From positions 1 to 44,872 of the forward strand of contig URGF01000001.1 in the NCBI GenBank assembly GCA_900547285.1: a stretch of DNA of 44,872 bases. Reading direction: 5' to 3'. The translations under genes were made by a program, and so were the position numbers. The DNA comes from an uncultured Collinsella sp. Its GTDB lineage: Bacteria > Actinomycetota > Coriobacteriia > Coriobacteriales > Coriobacteriaceae. Below the pieces are notes generated by a model. It did no database searches. It was not told where the DNA came from and worked only from the letters and a program-made list of their open reading frames with translations. Shown in pieces: positions 40,346 through 44,872 of this stretch (position 1 is the first letter of the stretch; each line of letters opens with the position of its first letter).

Positions 40346-40399
40346 ATTATAGTATCAATAGTGCAAATAGTGAAAGTAGTGAGAATAGTTCAACTATTT
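40346..40399 (-). promoter_or_regulatory. Promoter with five 9-bp repeats upstream of the AAA ATPase gene
   Basis: Minus-strand TATAAT (40351-40346) with TTCACT 17 bp upstream is a fair promoter. The plus strand shows five consecutive 9-bp units AGT-n3-AAT (40351-40395: AGTATCAAT, AGTGCAAAT, AGTGAAAGT, AGTGAGAAT, AGTTCAACT), ending in a perfect palindrome AATAGTT-C-AACTATT (40385-40399). The 9-bp phasing across the promoter suggests cooperative binding of a regulator. Confidence 0.6.
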
Positions 40400-40483
40400 A
40401 ATCATGCGGCCGTTTCCCGCCGCTAACAACTAAAGGTGCCAACAGTCCGCGTTGGACTCTAACAGGAAAACATTTGGCCCCTC

Positions 40484-40517
40484 AAAAACCACCGCAAGGG
40501 GCCTTTGTGGTGGTTTT
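40484..40517. repeat. CACCACAAAGG-type palindrome
   Basis: AAAAACCACCGCAAGG pairs with CCTTTGTGGTGGTTTT (40502-40517), two mismatches. Confidence 0.65.
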
Positions 40518-40537
40518 CGCTCCAACACACCCCGCTG

Positions 40538-40752
40538 TCTCAACCTGTAACATCCAGCGGCCCTTTTCGGTCCCAGGTGTTACAGATTTAGATGAAGCGA
40601 TCGACGGCAACCGTTTGTCTCAATCTGTAACAACTACTCGGCAAATTGGGGTCCAGATGTTACAGATCGAGATTAACCGCGGAGCCCCGTCCGAAAATCT
40701 CAACCTGTAACACCAAACCCGCTTTTTGCAGCCCAGCTGTTACAGATTGAGA
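40538..40752. repeat. 55-bp palindrome array, three copies, 80-bp period
   Basis: Copies at 40538-40592, 40618-40672 and 40698-40752, same family as 37980-38114 (TCTCAAYCTGTAACA...TGTTACAGATYGAGA). Period exactly 80 bp, spacers 25 bp. The spacer between the last two copies resembles the one in the other array (shared CGCGGAGCCCCG core). Confidence 0.88.
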
Positions 40753-40760
40753 CCAATGAA

Positions 40761-40838
40761 ACCACCACAAAGGCGCCTGCCCCCTTTATGGTGGTCCAGA
40801 GAAGAATCAGCCCCAATTACAAGAGGCGGCATCAAGCC
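40761..40838. repeat. CACCACAAAGG-type palindrome with extended tail
   Basis: ACCACCACAAAGG (40761-40773) pairs with CCTTTATGGTGGT (40783-40795). The tail (GGTCC, then CAGCCCCAAT, then AGAGGCGGCATCAAGC) repeats at 41654-41700 with few changes. Confidence 0.7.
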
Positions 40839-40981
40839 CAGCCTACGTTTGGCGACCCCAAATCGAAGTCCAATGGGGCCTTTCAGCCCCCTCATTCCGG
40901 GCGGTCGCTTGCTTTTGAATATTGTCTTAAGATGGTATCATTTATCTTAATGATTGCATACTGTTTGCGAGGTGCCCCACC

Positions 40982-41629
40982 GTGAAACGCTCCACCTATA
41001 TCGGCCTACTCGTCTTAGCGTTTGCGATTACCGCAGTCGGCGTGGGCATTATCTATCTCGCATTTCTCCCCGCCTCTGCAACGCAGGCGGTGATTGAGAC
41101 CGTAAGCTATCCCATCGAAATCCTCACCGATATCGTCAAACCCGATTCGATCACCGTCGATTTTGACGGTACGCCCGCAGCGCTTGGGGTCAGCAACTAT
41201 CCCCGAATCGAACTTGGGGCCACGCGCTATACCCAAGATGAGCAGCTTATCGGCAAGGCAACCAATTTACTCAAAGGCAAAACGTTTACGCGGTGGTACG
41301 GCGCCGCAATATATCGAGCCAAGAAAGGCCAAATGAATGGCGGGTATTATTCGACCCTTGAACTCGATGCGGCAAACGGGAGCAGACTGTGCAACGTCTC
41401 ATACGACCCCGGCTACGTGGACAACGAAGGGCCGGGGGTCTATATCTCGGATGGCGACGTAATCTACGTCATGGAAGGCGACCAGACGGCAGTCGTCGAT
41501 TTTATGGATCGGTGTACCGAGGATGCCTACGAACAAACCTGCGAGCCCGATCCACAGACAGCGCGCGACAGCGGCTCAGCACGCACTTGGCTATTTGACG
41601 ATGAGATAACCTGGACCCCATCGAAATAA
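40982..41629 (+). CDS. Membrane-anchored protein of unknown function
   Basis: A 215-residue protein starting at GTG 40982 with GAGGTG 7-10 bp upstream. A signal-anchor helix lies at about 6-28 (YIGLLVLAFAITAVGVGIIYLAF); the rest is probably outside the cell, with two Cys pairs late in the chain (RCTEDAYEQTCEP). No family is recognised. It is flanked on both sides by short palindromic repeats. Confidence 0.72.
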   Translation: MKRSTYIGLLVLAFAITAVGVGIIYLAFLPASATQAVIETVSYPIEILTDIVKPDSITVDFDGTPAALGVSNYPRIELGATRYTQDEQLIGKATNLLKGKTFTRWYGAAIYRAKKGQMNGGYYSTLELDAANGSRLCNVSYDPGYVDNEGPGVYISDGDVIYVMEGDQTAVVDFMDRCTEDAYEQTCEPDPQTARDSGSARTWLFDDEITWTPSK

Positions 41630-41647
41630 GAACCCGCCGGACAGGCA

Positions 41648-41700
41648 CCTTTGTGGTGGTCCAAAAAGAAGCCGCCCCAATAAAAAGAGGCGGCATCAAG
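41648..41700. repeat. Half copy of the CACCACAAAGG element with extended tail
   Basis: CCTTTGTGGTGGT (41648-41660) lacks its left arm; the tail contains a GCCGCC/GGCGGC hairpin. It matches 40783-40836. Confidence 0.65.
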
Positions 41701-41750
41701 CAAGTCTATTTATTAGCGTCCCTCAAAACCCAACGAGAACGCGGAAATGT

Positions 41751-41826
41751 CGCCCGGGGCTTTTCCTTTCCCGAACGCGACCCTCGCGAAGCGCGTGAGC
41801 GGGCGGGAAAGGGTAAGCCCCGGGCG
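41751..41826 (-). terminator. Long hairpin after aconitase-family gene
   Basis: Arms of 23 bp (41751-41773 and 41804-41826) pair with two mismatches; a second GC-rich hairpin is in the loop. It is 14 bp beyond the stop at 41841. T tract absent. Confidence 0.55.
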
Positions 41827-41840
41827 GACAATTAAGTGCG

Positions 41841-44141
41841 TTACTCGGCAGCGGCCTTGAACTTGTTGTAGTTGATCAGGCAGCCGGCCTTGACGATGGC
41901 ACGTTCTTCGGCTGTCATATCGGCAATGTAGAGCTCAATCTGCTCGACCGCACCATCGGCGCGCACCACGTAGGCGGCGATGTTCTTGAGGTCGCCATCG
42001 AGCGCGGCACGGATGCCCGGCACAAAGACGTAGTCGCCCACCTCAAAGTTGGGCTCGGCCTCCATCTGGAAGGGCACCATGCCCCAGTTCATGACGTTGG
42101 AGCGATAGCGCTTGGTGGCGTACTCGTGAACGATGTTGGCCAGGCCGCCAATTACGCGCTGGCAGCTCGCGGCCTGCTCGCGGGCGGAACCGTCACCGGG
42201 CTTCTTGGCATAGAGCATGGAGCCAAACTCGGTCGCCTTGGCATCGGCCGCGACACCCACGCCGGCCAGTGCCTCGAACACACCGGCAAGCTCGGCATCG
42301 AGTGCCGCCAGGTCACCCGCGGCCTCGCCGGCCACGCGACGCTTCTCCACGGCGTCGACCTCCTTGGAGCGGCCCACGTAGGCCGGGTCGCGACGGCTCA
42401 GCGTAAACTCGGCCAGGCCCAGCGGGTTGGAGCGGAAGGAGCTCGTCTCGCCCGATGGGATCAGCTCGTCGGTCGTGGTGACCGGGTCCATGATCTTGGA
42501 GCACACCTTGAGCAGGATATCGTCGCCGAGGGGCTCCATCGCGGGCCACGGCTTGATGTTGGGGCCTTCGACCAGCTCGTCGGCAGGCTCCGCCTTGCCA
42601 AAGCCCCAGTACACGCGCTTTTTGTACGGCACGTCGTCAAAGGTGTACTCGCAGGCCTCGTCCCAGGTGTCCTCGGGCAGGTCGGTCGCCGGCGTCAGGA
42701 TGCCGCCGTTGGCAGCCGTCGCCGCAATGGAACGGGCGTCCATCAGAGCCACGGCGCTCAGCTGGCCATTGCCCGGCTTGGAGCCCTCGCGGTTGGGGAA
42801 GTTGCGCGTAGTGTGGCGGATCGACAGGCCGTTGTTGGCGGGCGTGTCGCCGGCACCAAAGCACGGGCCGCAGAATGCCGTGCGCACGATCGCGCCGGCC
42901 TCCATAAGGTCGTAGATATAGCCGCGGCGTGTAAGCTCGAGTGCCACGGGCTGGCTCGTGGGATAGACCGACAGCGAGAACTCGCCGCAGCCGGTGTTGG
43001 CGCCCTTGAGCACGCGGGCAGCCTGGACCACGGAGTCGTAGTTGCCGCCCGAGCAGCCGGCGATAACGCCCTGCTGCACGTGCAGCTTGCCGTCGACAAT
43101 CTTGTCGAGCAGGCTAAAGTGCGTCTTGCCCTCGCCGATCTTGGCGGCCTCGAGCTCCACCTCGTGAAGGATGTCCTCGAGGTTCTCGTTGAGCTCGTCA
43201 ATCTCAAAGCCGTTGGAAGGATGGAACGGCAGCGCAATCATGGGCTTGATGCTCGACAGATCGACCTCGACGCAGCCGTCGTAGTAGGCAACATCGGCAG
43301 GCTTGAGCTCGCGGTAGTCGTCGCCGCGGCCGTGCATGGCCAGGAATGCGTGCGTGTCCTCGTCGGTGGCCCAGATGCTCGACAGACAGGTGGTCTCGGT
43401 GGTCATGACGTCGACGCCGTTGCGGTAGTCGGTCGTCATGCTCGCGATGCCGGGGCCCACAAACTCCATGACCTTGTTCTTGACGTAGCCCTTGGCAAAG
43501 ACAGCGCGGATGATGGCGAGCGCCACATCGTGCGGGCCGACGCCGGGGCGCGGGGCACCCGTGAGGTAGATGGCGACAACGCCGGGATAGGCGACGTCGT
43601 AGGTGTCGCGCAGCAGTTGCTTTGCCAGCTCGCCGCCGCCCTCGCCCACGGCCATAGTGCCCAGAGCGCCGTAGCGGGTGTGCGAGTCGGAACCCAAGAT
43701 CATCTTGCCGCAACCGGCAAAGTTCTCGCGCATAAAGGAGTGGATGACGGCGATGTGCGGCGGGACGAAGATGCCGCCGTACTTCTTGGCCGCAGAGAGG
43801 CCAAAGACGTGGTCGTCCTCGTTGATGGTGCCGCCCACGGCGCACAGCGAATTATGGCAGTTGGTGAGCACGTAGGGCAGCGGGAACTGCTCCATGCCCG
43901 AGGCGCGCGCCGTCTGGATGATGCCGACAAAGGTGATGTCGTGGCTCGCCATGGCGTCGAAGCGAATCTTGAGCGCCTCGGGGTCGCCGGACGTATTGTG
44001 TGCCTGAAGGATCGAATACGCGATGGTGCCGCGCTTGGCATCCTCGGGCGTCTGCGTAATGCCGCGCTCAGCGGCCTCGGCTGCAGGCACAACCTCGCTG
44101 CCGCCGCGCAGGTAGATGCCGTCCTCGTACAGCTTAACCAT
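41841..44141 (-). CDS. Aconitase-family hydratase (YbhJ-like)
   Basis: A 766-residue Fe-S hydro-lyase. It has the aconitase fold signatures: ILGSDSHTRYGALGTMAVGEGGGE, cluster-ligand cysteines in AGCSGGNYD and AFCGPCFGAGDTPANNG, and RNFPNREG (swivel side NLPNREG-like). It resembles the YbhJ branch (PRK11413 type), whose substrate is not established, more than the TCA enzymes AcnA or AcnB. ATG 44141 with GGGAG 6 bp upstream is preferred to a frame extension up to 44243. It stands alone between repeats and the IS end, with no citrate synthase or isocitrate dehydrogenase nearby. Whether it isomerises citrate here cannot be read from sequence. Confidence 0.88.
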   Translation of the reverse strand: MVKLYEDGIYLRGGSEVVPAAEAAERGITQTPEDAKRGTIAYSILQAHNTSGDPEALKIRFDAMASHDITFVGIIQTARASGMEQFPLPYVLTNCHNSLCAVGGTINEDDHVFGLSAAKKYGGIFVPPHIAVIHSFMRENFAGCGKMILGSDSHTRYGALGTMAVGEGGGELAKQLLRDTYDVAYPGVVAIYLTGAPRPGVGPHDVALAIIRAVFAKGYVKNKVMEFVGPGIASMTTDYRNGVDVMTTETTCLSSIWATDEDTHAFLAMHGRGDDYRELKPADVAYYDGCVEVDLSSIKPMIALPFHPSNGFEIDELNENLEDILHEVELEAAKIGEGKTHFSLLDKIVDGKLHVQQGVIAGCSGGNYDSVVQAARVLKGANTGCGEFSLSVYPTSQPVALELTRRGYIYDLMEAGAIVRTAFCGPCFGAGDTPANNGLSIRHTTRNFPNREGSKPGNGQLSAVALMDARSIAATAANGGILTPATDLPEDTWDEACEYTFDDVPYKKRVYWGFGKAEPADELVEGPNIKPWPAMEPLGDDILLKVCSKIMDPVTTTDELIPSGETSSFRSNPLGLAEFTLSRRDPAYVGRSKEVDAVEKRRVAGEAAGDLAALDAELAGVFEALAGVGVAADAKATEFGSMLYAKKPGDGSAREQAASCQRVIGGLANIVHEYATKRYRSNVMNWGMVPFQMEAEPNFEVGDYVFVPGIRAALDGDLKNIAAYVVRADGAVEQIELYIADMTAEERAIVKAGCLINYNKFKAAAE

Positions 44142-44339
44142 ACTGTCTCCCACTCTGCCCGAAAGGCTCGGGCGCATAGCATACATTCGTTCAATATCGT
44201 GCCATAGAACGGTTGCGAGCGGGTTACGAATCTGCGCGTTCACTTTATCTCAGTAAAGCAAAGGACGAGCCCGGTGTGGGCCGACAGATTTGGCGCAAGA
44301 GTGTCCCTTTCGACTAGTCATTTAAGAACGTCCATTACA
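44142..44339. other. Spacer upstream of the aconitase-family gene
   Basis: No gene. TTTCGAC (44308-44314) and GTCGAAA (44339-44345) form an inverted repeat where base composition shifts from moderate to very high GC, near the supposed left end of the insertion sequence. Confidence 0.4.
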
Positions 44340-44582
44340 GTCGAAATTGTCAGCCCGGGACCGTCTCGGGCTACGATTGAGGCGCGCCCAGAACGGGCCG
44401 CCGACCGGGCGCCCGCGCACGGCCGAACGTCCCTGCCCCCGAGAGGGCCCGTTGGGTGCTGCCGGCGCGGGACGCGCCGCCCCCGACGGCTGATAGGAAA
44501 GTGCCGGGCAGGTGCCGCGGCTGGTAATGTGAGTGCCGAGGGGGAGGCCATCCGGTCGAACGACTACCGGAAGGATACCACC
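44340..44582 (+). ncRNA. Possible IS110 left end with bridge RNA
   Basis: GC-rich 240-bp non-coding block directly upstream of an IS110-type transposase. In the IS110 group, established work shows that the non-coding end upstream of the transposase encodes a structured bridge (seek) RNA that pairs with target and donor DNA. A perfect hairpin CGGCGCG/CGCGCCG (44463-44479) and other GC stems are visible; the exact ends and loops cannot be defined here. Confidence 0.4.
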
Positions 44583-44872
44583 GTGAAAGCGCCATCCACC
44601 AGGCCCGCGGCCGTGCTCGGCCTGGACGTCGGCAAGTCATCGCACTGGGCCTGCCTGGTCGACCGCGACGGGGAGGTGCTGGCCAGCGCCCCCGTCCGCA
44701 ACAGGGAGGCCGAGCTCGACGCGCTGTTCGCCTCCGCGCCCGCCGGCACGCTCGTCGTCGTCGACCAGTTCCGCAACATAGGGTCCCTCGCCGTGAGGCG
44801 GGCCCGCGCCGCGGGGCTCGGGGTCGCCCACCTGCCCGGGCTCGCCGCCAGCCGCGCCGCGGGCCGGTTCGC
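44583..44872 (+). CDS. IS110-family transposase, N-terminal part (runs off window)
   Basis: The frame from GTG 44583 is open to the window end (96 codons). The start has GGAAGGA 7 bp upstream. The protein begins with the RuvC-like DEDD domain of IS110 transposases: GLDVGKSSHWACLVDRDG (first Asp of the catalytic set) and TLVVVDQ (second acidic strand), then SLAVRRARAAGLGVAHLPG. These recombinases insert circular IS copies without terminal repeats. The C-terminal Ser-containing domain is beyond the window. Very high GC compared with neighbours. Confidence 0.85.
   Translation, partial: MKAPSTRPAAVLGLDVGKSSHWACLVDRDGEVLASAPVRNREAELDALFASAPAGTLVVVDQFRNIGSLAVRRARAAGLGVAHLPGLAASRAAGRF

Noticed and set aside
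37980..40752. CRISPR array reading of the 80-bp arrays
   Set aside because: The repeats are 55-bp palindromes with variable centres, spacers are partly alike, copy number is two and three, and there are no cas genes.

Overview
The window looks like a chromosomal segment of a gut actinobacterium of the class Coriobacteriia, most likely Collinsella or a close relative. The grounds are inference from gene content and style: high GC, an actinobacterial FHA/PP2C/SEDS/PBP/PASTA-kinase cluster in which the SEDS glycosyltransferase and the PBP are one polypeptide, a mannose-type PTS followed by a DUF956 gene, Fe-S/FAD oxidoreductases, and dense families of intergenic palindromes. No rRNA or species marker is present, so the genus is a guess.

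Layout. 1-7914 is the growth and cell-wall signalling cluster (FhaA-like partial, FhaB-like, PP2C phosphatase, SEDS-PBP fusion, PASTA kinase), closed by a terminator. 8083-22246 is a 14.2-kb integrative mobilizable element in the 3' end of a tRNA-Arg(CCT) gene. It is bounded by a perfect 47-bp direct repeat. The intact tRNA lies at the right end and the orphaned original 3' end, with its old terminator, at the left end. The element carries a tyrosine integrase, an excisionase-like protein, a winged-helix protein, a coiled-coil protein, three overlapping calcineurin-like phosphoesterase genes behind a possible attenuator, a candidate type I toxin-antitoxin locus, a small membrane protein, a relaxase and MobC, a roughly 450-bp chain of hairpins (likely oriT), a lipoprotein-like gene, a large sortase-anchored CAP-domain surface protein, and a divergent XRE regulator with a palindromic operator.

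To the right of the tRNA the chromosome resumes: DUF956 and manZYX mannose PTS genes (minus strand), hypA and a large NAD(P)/FAD/Fe-S oxidoreductase divergent from a TetR regulator and a multi-pass membrane protein, a single-pass membrane protein, a DUF4143-type ATPase, a small acidic protein, clpB, two unknown membrane proteins flanking an ORC-like AAA ATPase, and a YbhJ-type aconitase-family hydratase. The window ends inside an IS110-family transposase whose upstream GC-rich end may encode a bridge RNA.

The most unusual features are: (1) the candidate type I toxin at 13869-13994, whose predicted mRNA 5' end is complementary to its own 3' region and faces a predicted antisense RNA; (2) the triple phosphoesterase operon with leader peptide and terminator; (3) the hairpin chain next to the mobilization genes, two hairpins of which share loop sequence; (4) palindrome arrays with exact 80-bp and about 61-bp periods; (5) the IS110 end. 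All readings are from sequence inspection only; no database search was run.
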